A stretch of 64,000 nucleotides of DNA. Source: Cydia pomonella. Lineage: Eukaryota; Arthropoda; Insecta; Lepidoptera; Tortricidae. The notes beneath the pieces are model-generated. The model was not told where the DNA came from and did not search any database. It worked only from the letters and a program-made list of their open reading frames with translations. Positions 46,401 to 54,437 of this stretch are shown here, one piece after another. The translations under genes were made by a program, and so were the position numbers. The DNA lies in NCBI RefSeq assembly GCF_033807575.1, contig NC_084729.1, positions 2,232,001 through 2,296,000 of the forward strand, read 5' to 3'. How positions within the stretch are numbered: position 1 is the stretch's first letter; each line of letters opens with the position of its first letter.

Positions 46401-47695
46401 TTGACTCTTAGAGACTCTATACATCGCTAAGCATAATTTGATAAAAATCATTTTAGTTCTGACATTTAGAGATACACCTCTAAATAATTTTAGATTTTTT
46501 TTTGTATCTGTTTGTGTTTTTTGTTTTTATTATTTTGATTTTTTGGGATTCGACATTTAGAGACTTTAAACAATAAAATTTTCTTTAAACAATAATACTT
46601 TATTTTGCATTAATATTTTCAATGAATTGTTTTTTTTTTATACCACGACGGTGGCAAGCAAGCAAACGGCCCGCCTGATGGTAAGCAGTCACCGTAGCCT
46701 ATGGACGCCTGCAACTCCAGAGGTGTTACATGCGCGTTGCCGACCCTTTAAAAATCTGTACACTCCTTTTATGATTGTATTTTATAATTGTTGATGTGTT
46801 TGTTATTGCTTGTATGTAAATTCCATGTTGACGTGTAAAAGTGCCCTTGTGGCCTATTTGCTGAATAAATGTTGAAGTTGAAATTTACCGTATTTTTAGC
46901 AATTTTTTTTTTTCAGGACAGGATGGCTTCAGCGGCCTACTGCGTCGCGTGCGGCATCAGCTTCTCATCCGTGTGCTCGTACCAGCGGCACATGAAGAAC
47001 AGCCTCAAACATGTCACGCAGGAACAGCTCAGGTCAGCATCAAGGGTCAATAATGTACAATTATAGTTATTTACGATACAAGTGCAGAAAATAGGACATT
47101 CGCAACGAGTGGTGATAAATTACAAACACGACCGAAGGGAGTATTTTAAATCGACACGAGTTGCTAATTACCTATTCGCACGTGTATCGTACAACGTTTT
47201 ACAGTACATATGGCACTTTGAAGTTTCGACATATGCACGGAAAGTGCTCATTGAAAGTAGTATCATATGTACTGTAAATGATATTTACTGTACCATATGT
47301 TCTCGTGAATAAACTTTCATTCATCTGGGGGCACGGCAGTGCCCCCGCCAAGACGACCCAAGCAAAGCGCAAGGGCACTACCTATCTTTTCTCGAAGCGC
47401 TTCGTCGTTTTTCGAACCCTCATAACTTGGTTTTGTATTATCCCAGATAAACATCGGGATATGATGTCAATAGTAAACCCATTAAATATAAAAAAATTCA
47501 ATTGCATAGCTCTTATACTTTAGATTTTATTCAGATCTAAAAAACCCCGATTTCGTCACTGACTCACTCATTCACTGATGATCATCAAAACGCTTAGGGT
47601 AGTTCCTGAAGTACTAAAAAGCTGAAATTTGGTATGTAAGCTAGTATTAGTACACAAACAACAAAAACATTTTAAAACGTGGAAATTTAACCACG

Positions 47696-47729
<34 letters not shown>

Positions 47730-50700
47730 TTACACTAGGCCCTAAGGGATGAAAGTTTGTATGAGACTTCCGCAAAATACGTTATTCTGCCTTGGGTGAG
47801 ACGAACTCACGGCCCCAGATCGATACTCCAGCGCTCTGCCAGCTAAGCCACCAAGACTGGAGGAGTCCATAGCCAGCAAATTTTCCCACCATATGGGTCC
47901 ACTTTTAAATTTATTTTAAGCTAAATAGCATCGCTTGTAGACGTTTCATTTTACAAACACGCTTATTTCATTACTTTTTACAGCAGTAAGTAAGCTGAAG
48001 TGAAGTCATGAGCTACTGCTCATAGGTACAAATATGTATTAGGTAGGTAAAGTCCATCTTAGGTACAAAGTGTAGGTAAGTATTGTAGTACGGGCGATTT
48101 TCCGCAACTCGACGATTGGCGCCTATTTTGCGTGACAAGGGGGGGGGTGGAGGGTTGGCTACTCTTGCCAGCCCAACTCCTCGAGGAATCCTATCAAACC
48201 TTTGATGTTGAGTAGGACCTCAGGGAGGTCTCTCGGGGATCCGAGATGTTTTGCCCTGTATGGAGTCACTCCGCTGCATTCCAGCACCACGTGAGAGGCT
48301 GTTTCTTCTGTCTCCATGCATCCTCGGCACAGGGGACTGTCTGTGACACCTGCTGTGAAAAGATGTTTGTTAAATAGTCCATGACCTGTTATGACACTGG
48401 TTACCATACTCAGTCGGACCTTCCCTAGTTGCAGGAGCGCCCTTGTGAGCTTTCCGTTGATGCCAGGCATGGCTTCTTTTGCGTGTCTGCATCCAGTCTG
48501 GTTCAGCCAGTGTTATGTGTGTAGTTTCCCTGTAGGTAAGTATTTATCTCAACCATGTGCAACAATTTGATTGTGCAAGTAATGAAAAAGGTGCGGGTAC
48601 AGCTTGCTGGATTTAAACCCGCCCTTGGTCAGCTAGTTGGAGAGGTATCGGTATCATTTAGCGAATTGTACTATCGACATAAAAAAATGAGAACATTTAG
48701 TGGGTAACAAGAGTTTTTAGGGGTAACTATGTGGAGGGATGGAACGGGAGAGGAAAACCTAGAAAAAGGTGGATGGATTGTGTGAGAGATGACATGAAAC
48801 GAACGCGAGTGAATGATGAGATGACGGGTGACAGAAAGATATGGAAGGAAAAGACATGCTGCGCCGACCCCAAATGAATGGGATAAGGGCAAGCGAATGA
48901 TGATGAAGAGTTTTTAGGGGTAACTAACACTGGCACAGAATAATAAATATTCTTCATGTTAAAAATTAATTAATTATTTTCTTTTCGTATAGATTCATCT
49001 GCGACCACTGCAACAAGCGTTTTGCGGACAAGACGAAACTCCGGGACCATATAGAAGAAAAACATTTACACAAAACCTACCAGTGCCACATATGCCATAA
49101 GGTAAAGATTGTTTGGACAGTCGTCATCAGATATATCGGAACGGTTAAGACGCTCACAAATATCTGAACACACCTCTATCAAGACGCTCACAAATATTTG
49201 AGCACACCTCTATCAAGACGCTCACAAATATCTGAGCACACCTCTATCAAGACGCTCACAAATATCTGAACACACCTCTATCAAGGCGCTCACAAATATC
49301 TGAACACACCTCTATCAAGGCACTCACAAATATCTGAACACACCTCTATCAAGGCGCTCACAAATATCTGAACACGCCTCTATTTTAAAGGCGTTAGAGT
49401 GCGTGTTCAGATATATTTGAGCGCCTCGACCGCTCTCATATATCTGATGACGACTGGACCAATATAATTCAAATAGTACCTAAAACAATTGATTTTTATT
49501 ACCTCGTAAGGTGCCATTCATTTATTACGTATGACGATTCAGGGGAGGGGGGGGCGAAAATGTCTTATTTTTTGTTACAAGAGGATGGGAAAGGGTTTTT
49601 AATAGTTCTTACGTAAGATAAAAAAAATCTATTTTTTTAAATTTCTCTGAAATTATGACGTTTAAAATAATACTTACACACTTATGTTGTCAAACACGAT
49701 GCCAAGTTAGCTTACACGGGCTCCAGTACCTTCGTAAGGAACAAAGAAACGTTACAAAAATTTTTTTTCCTTTAGATTCTTACGTAATATAGGGGGGAGG
49801 GGGGAAGCCTATTCTTATTTTCTCTTACATAGGACGGTTATTTTTTGACGAGCGGTCTAACCTAGTGGGTTATGGCCCTATCTATGAAGCCGATGGTTCA
49901 GGGTTCGAATACCGGTAAGGGCATTTATTCGTGTGATGAGTGATGAGCACACAGATATTTGTTCCCGAGTCGGGGGTGTTTTCTATGTATTTAAGTATTT
50001 GTATATTATATATATCATCGTCTAAGTACCCACAACACAAGACTTCTTGGCTTAACGCGGGGCTTAGTCATTTTGTGTAAGAATGACCCTATAATATTTA
50101 TTTATTTAATAGAATCAGGCGTTACTTTGCGGAAATCCATGCTAATTAAAGCAAGAATTATTACTTTGCTTTGGAGTAGTAAAGTAATGATTCTTGCATT
50201 TATTTTTTATTTTATAGGGGTGCGAGGGGGTCAAAAACTGACAAAAAACGTTTTACTTAATAAATGAATAGCGCCTTATCTCTCATATTGTAAATAAATG
50301 GTGATCAAATTATTCCCGACATATTATAAGATTGATTTAAAAAAAAAATAACAGCAACCAAATTCCTTGGAAATGGTTTTAGAAGATCTTCCCTAACTTT
50401 TTGATTAAATTACCAAATACACAACCGCCTGGATCTGTCACTGACCTGACTTTAACCTACATTATTTGATCATGTAATGTTTTCATCTACCCTCAACTGG
50501 CGTAAGGAGTAAATTGAGGATAGATTTTGTTTACTTTTATTTAAATACCTAAAGATAATAAGTATAGATCTGGAATGACATCCGCTGTGCTGTGTGATAT
50601 GAATATAAGTATAAATAAATAAATAATTTATTTATTTCGACCAACAAGGATCATAGACACAAAGAGTACACAATACATTTTTAACATTAATTTTAATTAT

Positions 50701-53686
50701 TAAATAAAATAAAAATACATAATTTCATTAACATTTCAGCCTTCAAAAAATCGTGTGGGTTTGGATCAACACATACGGAACGTGCATCGCGGCCGACCGA
50801 ACAATAAGATGTGCCACCACTGCGGGAAAGGGTTCCCGGTAATTATTACATAATAGTACATTGTAGGAGAGGCCGGAAAACCGATCACAGATGTACGAGT
50901 GAGTTTGAGGGCCGATACGTTAGTAGAGGCCCTCAAATAATACGAGTCCATCTTTAGCGTTTCCGGCCGAGGCATTACATTACATAGTGCTTTTCACGAC
51001 TACTGCGAGGAAATAAGAAAACATTTGCATAACTGTAAGTACTTTAATATAAATTAATATTTATATTATTTTATATTTATTTATGGACCCGGGTACGTCC
51101 TTAAACTACGTCCAAAAGAGAGGTATGGGCATTGTGAATGTCTCGCTTTGTGTGGTAGGGCACAGCCAGTGGATGTCATTTCAGATCTAGAGCAGAGTCT
51201 AACTGGGGAAGTACCTCCACCTTACAGAAAACCGCAGCCAAATAACACTATAGTGTTGTGTTGCTGCCGGTGAGTAAGGTTGCCAGAGCTCAACGAGGGG
51301 TGGGAGGGGGTTAGGGTCGGCAACGCGCATGTAACTCCTCTGGAGATACTGCTTACCATCAGGCGGGCCGTATGCTTGTTTGCCACCGAGGTAGTATGTA
51401 TGGTAGCCAGACCTGGGCTCTTGTTTTAGCAAATGCTTACTTAACATCCGCTTGAAAGAAAACTTACTTGGAGCTAGTCTAATATTTAGAGGGAGTGAAT
51501 TCCAAAGACGACTAGCCTGGACGGCGAAAGAGTTATAAAACCATTTCATAGATTTTCTACTACTTTTTTCAGACCAAGGTTCAGTTGGAGTCCCACATAA
51601 GAACACACACCGGAGAACGACCGTTCATTTGCGAATTCTGTCCGACAACCTTCTCGCAGCAGTCCAACCTGTACAAGCACAACCGACAGGTATTTATTCT
51701 TCTTGTCGTATCCTCGTGGATAAGGGACGTGATGAGGGTGGACACTCTTCACCAGTGCTCTCCAAGCCGCTCTATCTAGGGCCCGGTGCATGCTAGCCTG
51801 AAATGTGGTTTTTGTCTCTAAAGTTATTCTGTCCGAGGTGTTTATTTTATTATTGACCCTTTGACCGCCAATAGTTCTAGCGGTACACCCTGAAAATCAG
51901 TAAAATTATGAAAATCGGTACGATAGAGCTTTAGGATATTTTAATTAATTTAACAAAATAAATAAGGAATCGAGGCTAGAGTAAATAAATAAAATAAATA
52001 AATATTATAGGACATTATTACACAAATTGACTGAGTCCCACAGTGCTCAATAAGGCTTGTGTTGAGGGTACTTAGACAACGATATATATAATATATAAAT
52101 ATTTATAAATACTTAAATACATAGAAAACACCCATGACTCAGTAACAAATATCCATGCTCATCACACGAATAAATGCCCTTGCCAGGATTTGAACCCGGG
52201 ACCATCAACTTCGTAGGCAGGATCACTACCCACTAGGCCAAACCGGTCGTCCGAGAGTAAATAGGTATCTCATAGGTAAGCGTGCTCCACCGTAGACCGC
52301 ATCATGACTTACCATCAGGTGTGATCTTGGTCACACGTCTGTCTATCCTCCATAAAAAAAAAATATAGGGACATTCTTACACAAATTGACAAGTCCCACG
52401 GATACTTCGAGCAACACCGGGAAGGGAGACGGCATTCATACGTTTTGATTTTGACGACCGGTTTGGCCTAGTGGGTAGTGACCCTGCCTACGAAGCTGAT
52501 GGTTCCGGGTTCAAGTCCTGGTAAGGGCATTTATTCGTGTGACGAGCATGGATATTTGTTGCTGAGTCATGGGTGTTTTCTATGTATTTAAGTATTTATA
52601 AATATTTATATATTATATATATCGTTGTCTAAGTACCCTCAACACAAGCCTTATTGAGCTTACTGTGGGACTTAGTCAATTTGTGTAATAATGTCCTATA
52701 ATATTTATTTATTTATTATTATTTATTTATTTATACTATTTCCCCTCTGCTGATGCATAGGTACAACTGTACCTATGGCGGTGCATGTTATGACTCGTCC
52801 GTACACAAAAAGAGATCGAGGTGTGCAAGATTTGTCTTTGACGTGTGTCATTTTCTATGTATTTGTTTCGTCATTACAGATTGGATTTTGTATGTAGTGA
52901 GTGAGAAGTGCGACTGTGTGCACGTTTCCCCCCGAAAAAATGGCAGAAAGATTTGTTCGGTAAGATATCGCTTAGGCTCCTCCCTTCCGACGTGTCGGAA
53001 GCCGGTGTTGCTCGAAGCATGGATAGGATATATACAGAATGTTTATTTAGTCACCTGCAATAATAAACGGGTTGAATATATAGGTCATACTGAGCTACTT
53101 TTACTATGAGACCTACCCTGAAATCGCGGGAAAAAAAAATTTCTCCCATAGAAAATGTCAAGGTCAGACAGCCAAAATGTATGAAACAGCCAATTTTTAT
53201 TTGCCATTTCGGGGTTGGTCCCATAGTAAAAGTTGCTCAGTATGACCTATATATTCACCCCGTAAATTATTGCAGCTGACTATACTCTGTATCTTTAGGT
53301 ATTTAAATAAAAGTAAACAAACAATTTGTACATTTTCGGGTAGTTGGTTAACCGACCAAATACAAAACCGCCTGGATCTGTCACTGACCTGACTTTAACC
53401 TACATTATTTGATCATGTAATGTTTTCATCTACCCTCAACTGGCCTAAAGAGCCATTTGTGGGTAGATTTTGTTTACTTTTATTTAAATACCTAAAGATA
53501 CAGAGTATAAATAAATATCCTGTATATATATAATATGCTTCTTTTCAGGTCCATCTCAACATCAAGTCCAAACGCTACCCGCTCTGCAAGAAGCCCAAAA
53601 CGGAGGAAATGCACAAACCTCCAAACATGGAGGAGTTCCGCCCCGTCGCCGTGCTGCACTTCGAGCCCGAGCGAGGGTTTCTATGA
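31362..53686 (+). CDS. zinc-finger gene B: ZAD domain plus 11 C2H2 fingers, 14 exons, 585 aa
   Basis: Probable nuclear DNA-binding regulator and paralogue of gene A. Exons: 31362-31490, 31686-31811, 31973-32147, 33920-34056, 34983-35171, 37211-37299, 39630-39752, 41147-41254, 45068-45170, 46917-47032, 48993-49101, 50740-50838, 51573-51689, 53549-53686. They total 1758 bp with GT/AG and matching phase at every junction. Exons 1-2 form the ZAD (CMAC and CWEC pairs); exons 3-4 an acidic then Lys-rich linker; exons 5-14 eleven fingers. The exon count, the 0-0-1 phases of the first three introns, the intron-split fingers and shared linker motifs support common descent with A. Introns are full of SINEs, LINE ends and MITEs, but none contains an exon-derived array. 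Confidence 0.9.
31686..31811 (+). CDS. gene B exon 2: second half of ZAD
   Basis: 42 codons, phase 0. NICWECEALLRKVISFKEQV carries the second pair and helix; closely parallel to gene A exon 2. Confidence 0.9.
31973..32147 (+). CDS. gene B exon 3: linker
   Basis: 175 bp, acceptor TTCGCAG, ends after one base of a split codon before GTATTT. Acidic toward its end (KIDWDDDR). Confidence 0.85.
32228..32415 (+). repeat. repeat family C, copy 5 (partial)
   Basis: GACTCGAGTTTGCAATATTC onward to GACCTATCCGGCATTAG; truncated where GC-rich element ends (GGCGGGTCCACACAGCGAGC) begin. Confidence 0.65.
32440..33710 (+). pseudogene. Ty3/gypsy-type gag fragment, split by a LINE 3' end
   Basis: 32473-32630 reads like the N-terminal gag region and 33450-33700 continues it (SSESIQAQLYRARQGRRSIE, then YEVLCPLNEKSAIKR). 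This order and these motifs resemble insect gypsy gag. Stops and a shift break it, and pol and LTRs are absent. About 32640-33424 is a LINE 3'UTR ending CCTATTTGCTGAATAAATG, matching 46110-46870. Confidence 0.65.
33920..34056 (+). CDS. gene B exon 4: acidic then Lys-rich linker
   Basis: 137 bp, acceptor TGTATTTCTAG. LDITPAELEDPVVDEPENIK is followed by a KKRKKKVKKTSLKKKTK run that could act as a nuclear localisation signal. Confidence 0.85.
34200..34370 (+). mobile_element. diverged LINE-G-like 3' end
   Basis: GAGCAGACGGATCACCTGAT and GCGTTGCCGGCCTTTAAAAT parallel the LINE-G end with many differences. Confidence 0.55.
34983..35171 (+). CDS. gene B exon 5: finger 1
   Basis: 189 bp, phase 0. 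A charged helix (SYEEMLAEREKEA) precedes finger YKCTTCIIGYNYIKSYEAHM. Confidence 0.9.
35428..35560 (+). mobile_element. LINE-G 3' end
   Basis: ACCACGACGGTGGCAAACAA to GCGCGTTGCCGACCCTTTAA, close to 46630-46762. Confidence 0.7.
35744..35835 (+). mobile_element. left end of a CAAAGAGAATTTGAAAT MITE
   Basis: About 90 bp matching the left end of 13261-13898; the right end is not found. Confidence 0.6.
35981..36297 (+). repeat. repeat family H, long copy
   Basis: From AAAAACCGGCCAAGTGCGAG to CCCTTTGGGTACGGAACC. It contains an extra ~70-bp block with CACCCATCCAAGCACTGACC. Confidence 0.75.
36563..37026. mobile_element. TA-flanked foldback MITE (464 bp)
   Basis: CAGAGCGTCCCAAGACTATG and CATAGTCTTGGGACGCCCTG are terminal inverted repeats, flanked by TA. 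The arms extend over 150 bp each. Confidence 0.8.
37211..37299 (+). CDS. gene B exon 6: finger 2
   Basis: 89 bp, acceptor TTTTTCAG, donor GTAATT. Finger YSCPICKTVISSVDSFTAHY, ending KRHMR. A family C repeat begins almost at the donor. Confidence 0.9.
37305..37745 (-). repeat. repeat family C, copy 6
   Basis: TCATCACACTTGCTCGAAAA to TCCCTCCAGCCTGCC; begins about 6 bp after the exon 6 donor of gene B. Confidence 0.75.
37905..38085 (+). mobile_element. LINE 3' end, family L1x copy 2
   Basis: Nearly identical to 1796-1950 over about 150 bp. Confidence 0.7.
38310..39230. other. gene B intron 6, repeat-derived DNA without clear classification
   Basis: ACAAGCTTTTATTTACTTTC (38327) resembles 40078; AAAACTACTGAACGGATTTT is a widespread lepidopteran repeat motif; TTTTTAGGGTTCCGTAGCC sits at 39210. 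No exon candidate. Confidence 0.4.
39357..39617 (+). mobile_element. tRNA-derived SINE S1
   Basis: GTCTAGTGGGTAGTGACCCT, GGTTCGAATCCCGGC B box, body and (TTTA)n tail. Confidence 0.85.
39630..39752 (+). CDS. gene B exon 7: finger 3 and first half of finger 4
   Basis: 123 bp. CSICHKRTLDMKVMQQHYYS(TH), then YKCNLCGKIS. A SINE S1 ends about 15 bp upstream, so its tail lies next to the polypyrimidine tract. Confidence 0.9.
39890..40065. repeat. hairpin element with nested inverted arms
   Basis: GGTAACTACTGGGGAAAAAA is mirrored by TTTTTTTTCCCAGTAGTTACC; additional GGGAAAAATCCCA arms outside it. Confidence 0.6.
40100..40395 (-). repeat. repeat family P, copy 3
   Basis: Inverted relative to 12990-13200: TGTTTGGGGTTTTTAGAATT, then CAGTCAGCGATAAAAGCTTG. 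Confidence 0.7.
40745..41010. mobile_element. CAAAG-ended MITE, internal copy
   Basis: CTTTGTAGCCACAGTAAATT, CATCTTTCGACACATG and inverted AAGTGGCGCCATC / GATGGCGCCACTTT blocks; related to 9395-9925. Confidence 0.6.
41147..41254 (+). CDS. gene B exon 8: end of finger 4, most of finger 5
   Basis: 108 bp. I chose acceptor GTATATAG because it alone keeps frame (HRYHKDTH completes finger 4); a nearby CCATAG would shift it. CPECDKNFSHRAGLMNHR begins finger 5. Confidence 0.85.
41460..42385 (+). repeat. repeat family D, copy 2, with two nested LINE 3' ends
   Basis: The family D body is interrupted at about 41475-41608 (minus-oriented TTTATTCAGCAAATAGGCC LINE end) and about 41870-42189 (plus-oriented LINE end with an AAAATAAAAATAAA tail). 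Confidence 0.65.
42553..43190. mobile_element. foldback element built of short degenerate repeats
   Basis: Ends CTCAGGAACGCTTCGGCC and GGCCGAAGCGGTCCTGAG, with CAGTTTCATTTCGTCA / TGACGAAATGAAACTG inside. Both arms consist of loose ~20-bp repeats around TTCCTAWTTCGWCAAN and TCGTCAATA. No ORF. Confidence 0.75.
43335..43510. repeat. hairpin MITE
   Basis: TAACGTCAGTTACCAATTCT...AGAATTGGTAACTGACGTTA, an inverted repeat of about 35 bp separated by about 95 bp. Confidence 0.7.
43906..44136 (+). mobile_element. tRNA-derived SINE S1
   Basis: GGCCTAGTGGGTAGTGACCC, GGGTTCAAATCCTGG, shortened body, (TTTA)n tail. Confidence 0.85.
44285..44480 (+). repeat. partial copy of the GGTCCTTATTTCRTC element
   Basis: AGGTCCTTATTTCGTCTAAG and TACCACTAAAAAATCAATGT match 59000-59100. 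One end only. Confidence 0.6.
44498..44668. mobile_element. TA-flanked MITE (171 bp)
   Basis: TAGGGACCGTGCGCG and CATGCACGCTCCCTA ends with TA on each side. It has two direct CTGCCATCTTGTGG boxes. Confidence 0.65.
44745..44985. repeat. repeat family E, copy 2
   Basis: Inverted relative to 20378-20600 with the ACACTCCCTTCGGTCGTGTT core; ends about 80 bp before gene B exon 9. Confidence 0.7.
45068..45170 (+). CDS. gene B exon 9: end of finger 5, finger 6
   Basis: 103 bp, acceptor TTTTTCAG. AVH completes finger 5; CTVCEKVFRWKASLKRHMEK is finger 6. Confidence 0.88.
45190..45300. repeat. repeat family E, half copy
   Basis: Only the CAGTACATATG...CGCACTAGTGCG palindrome half is present, starting about 20 bp after the exon 9 donor. 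Confidence 0.6.
45440..45670 (+). mobile_element. tRNA-derived SINE S1
   Basis: GATCTGGCCTACTGGGTAGT head, GGGTTCAAATCCTGG B box, slightly truncated body. Confidence 0.85.
45810..46030. repeat. repeat family E, copy 4
   Basis: Nearly the same as 20378-20600 over its full length, same orientation. Confidence 0.75.
46110..46870 (+). mobile_element. LINE 3'UTR with nested MITE and LINE-G end
   Basis: AGACTGGTCTGTTTAAGCT at the start and GGCCTATTTGCTGAATAAAT at the end match 33020-33424. It is split by the MITE at 46228-46373 and by a LINE-G end at 46630-46762. Its own 3' end is about 45 bp before gene B exon 10. Confidence 0.7.
46228..46373. mobile_element. TA-flanked MITE (146 bp)
   Basis: AGGGCTCATTTAGACGG and CCGTCTAAATGAGCCCT ends, flanked by TA (46226-46227, 46374-46375). 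Long GAACTCGCATGCGA-type arms. Confidence 0.8.
46917..47032 (+). CDS. gene B exon 10: finger 7 (variant)
   Basis: 116 bp, acceptor TTTTTTTTTTTCAG. CVACGISFSSVCSYQRHMKN then SLKH: the H-to-H spacing (7 residues) is longer than classical, as in U1-like or matrin-like fingers. Confidence 0.88.
47067..47280. repeat. repeat family E, copy 5
   Basis: ACGATACAAGTGCAGAAAAT to CATATGTACTGTAAAT; starts about 35 bp after gene B exon 10. Confidence 0.7.
47696..47729. repeat. 34-base poly-C tract
   Basis: Uninterrupted C on the + strand in a gene B intron. The true length is uncertain because such runs are sequenced poorly. Confidence 0.9.
47785..47895 (-). mobile_element. tRNA-derived SINE head (family S3)
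   Basis: The minus strand reads GGTGGCTTAGCTGGCAGAGC (A box) and GTGAGTTCGTCTCACC in place of a B box. The B-box mismatch argues against a live tRNA gene. Confidence 0.55.
48159..48520 (-). pseudogene. Jockey/R1-like LINE ORF2 C-terminus (RNase H end and tail)
   Basis: The minus frame runs from HWLNQTGCRHAKEAMPG through the CRGCMETEETASHVVLEC cysteine/histidine motif to a stop at 48159. These are landmarks of the RNase H end and zinc-knuckle-like tail of such LINEs. The 5' part is missing. Confidence 0.75.
48720..48912 (+). pseudogene. RTE-type LINE ORF C-terminus
   Basis: One frame reads KPRKRWMDCVRDDMKRTRV, then WKEKTCCADPK and a stop at about 48876, followed by a GATGATGA tail. This is the typical end of RTE-clade ORFs. 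Confidence 0.75.
48993..49101 (+). CDS. gene B exon 11: finger 8 and start of finger 9
   Basis: 109 bp, acceptor TTCGTATAG. CDHCNKRFADKTKLRDHIEE, then CHICHK. Confidence 0.9.
49123..49455. mobile_element. inverted-repeat element containing a 34-bp minisatellite
   Basis: TCATCAGATATATCGGAACG and CCGCTCTCATATATCTGATGA form the ends. Inside are seven copies of a 34-bp unit (49147-49384, AAGACGCTCACAAATATCTG...) and a terminal inverted GTGTTCAGATATATTTGAGC. Confidence 0.8.
49509..50276. mobile_element. TA-flanked MITE with a nested SINE
   Basis: AGGTGCCATTCATTTATTACG and AATAAATGAATAGCGCCT ends; TA at 49507-49508 and 50277-50278. The G-rich runs GGGGAGGGGGGGG and GGGGTGCGAGGGGGTC sit near each end. 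SINE S1 occupies 49846-50109. Confidence 0.75.
49846..50109 (+). mobile_element. tRNA-derived SINE S1 (nested)
   Basis: CGGTCTAACCTAGTGGGTTA head, GGTTCGAATACCGG B box, (TTTA)n tail. Confidence 0.8.
50405..50570. mobile_element. T1 MITE, 5'-truncated copy 2
   Basis: ACCGCCTGGATCTGTCACTG to TACCTAAAGATAATAAGTAT; the left inverted end is missing. Confidence 0.7.
50740..50838 (+). CDS. gene B exon 12: end of finger 9 and start of finger 10
   Basis: 99 bp, phase 0. LDQHIRNVH completes finger 9; CHHCGKGFP opens finger 10. Confidence 0.9.
51255..51547 (-). pseudogene. LINE-G reverse transcriptase C-terminus and 3' end
   Basis: The minus frame reads FYNSFAVQASRLWNSLPLNI, then LLKQEPRSGY and the GGKQAYGPPDGK landmark. 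It links the short LINE-G ends elsewhere to a CR1/Jockey-like RT. Confidence 0.75.
51573..51689 (+). CDS. gene B exon 13: end of finger 10, most of finger 11
   Basis: 117 bp, phase 0. HIRTHTGERPF is the classical inter-finger linker; CEFCPTTFSQQSNLYKHNRQ follows. A LINE remnant ends about 25 bp upstream of the acceptor. Confidence 0.92.
51982..52253 (-). mobile_element. tRNA-derived SINE S1
   Basis: Inverted copy with GGTTTGGCCTAGTGGGTAGT on the minus strand. Confidence 0.85.
52452..52735 (+). mobile_element. tRNA-derived SINE S1
   Basis: Complete copy, opposite orientation to the one 200 bp upstream; tail (TTTA)n plus TTATTATT. Confidence 0.85.
53050..53279. repeat. hairpin MITE, about 60-bp arms
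   Basis: TATAGGTCATACTGAGCTAC and GTTGCTCAGTATGACCTATA within longer CACCTGCAATAAT / ATTATTGCAGCTG arms. It abuts the T1 MITE. Confidence 0.75.
53283..53507. mobile_element. T1 MITE, copy 3 (225 bp)
   Basis: Full inverted ends, TA at 53281-53282 and 53508-53509. It lies about 40 bp before the last exon of gene B. Confidence 0.8.
53549..53686 (+). CDS. gene B exon 14: last histidine, tail and stop
   Basis: 138 bp with TGA at 53684-53686. VH completes finger 11; the tail ends FEPERGFL. The last part of the tail is acidic/Pro-rich. Confidence 0.88.
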   Translation, partial: VHLNIKSKRYPLCKKPKTEEMHKPPNMEEFRPVAVLHFEPERGFL

Positions 53687-54230
53687 TCTGCCAATGTGTA
53701 GACTAGTAGATCGCGGGCGAGGAGTATATCTCGTCAGTCATCGCCTCCCGGCTGGTACTTCGTTAGATGATAGTGTTGATGCTATCATTAATTTAAAAAA
53801 TAATCAGCCGGTTGTATCGCGGTGGAAAGACCGTCAGTTGATGACAAAAACATGTAAAAAAAAAATTCAGTCATCTGCTCCTGATTTTTTTTTAACAACA
53901 GCATCTGAACTATTATCTGACAAAGTATAAAAACGGAAGCTGATGACTTTTTTTTTACGTCTTCGGTGGCCGCCATTCCTTAACCCACCAACGGAGCGGC
54001 AGCTGACGTCCACGTTAACCACTATACGAGTTTTCGCCCGGGTGACGACTGGTCGTGGAAATCTGTTCCTGGCTCGCAGCCTATAGTGGTTCTGTCAGCT
54101 GTAGACCTCCGATAATCTTAAAAAAATTAAAACAAAACGTACTTCGTTGAGTGATTATTACAGCCAACTCACAGTGGCATATACCCTATTGGCGCTTAAG
54201 TCCTTTATGCATATTTCCGCTATTTCGAAT
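53687..54230 (+). other. 3' flank of gene B, 3'UTR not delimited
   Basis: No convincing AATAAA is close to the stop. The inverted CCACTATACGAG / CAGCCTATAGTGG pair near 54017-54092 may be an element. Otherwise no feature seen. Confidence 0.4.
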
Positions 54231-54231
54231 A

Positions 54232-54437
54232 TTAAAAAAAACCTGACAAGTGCGAATCGGACTCCCCTGCCGAGGGTTCCGTACTTAGTTGTTATAGCGG
54301 CAACAGAAATATATCATCTGTGAAAATTTCAACTGTCTAGCTATCACGGTTCATGAGATACAGCCTGGTGACAGACGGACGGACAGCGGAGTATTAGTAA
54401 TAGGGTCCCGTTTTACCCTTTGGGTACGGAACCCTTA
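54232..54437 (+). repeat. repeat family H
   Basis: AAAAACCTGACAAGTGCGAA to CCCTTTGGGTACGGAACCC. Confidence 0.75.

Noticed and set aside
48159..48470. Independent 103-aa gene
   Set aside because: Its CRGC...HVVLEC motif and upstream RNase H-like sequence show a truncated LINE ORF.
49147..49384. CRISPR-like regular repeats
   Set aside because: The 34-bp units abut directly with no spacers, lie inside an inverted-repeat element, and the host is a eukaryote.
53535..53930. 131-aa ORF across gene B exon 14
   Set aside because: It is a different frame of the terminal exon; the frame giving VH for finger 11 ends at 53686.
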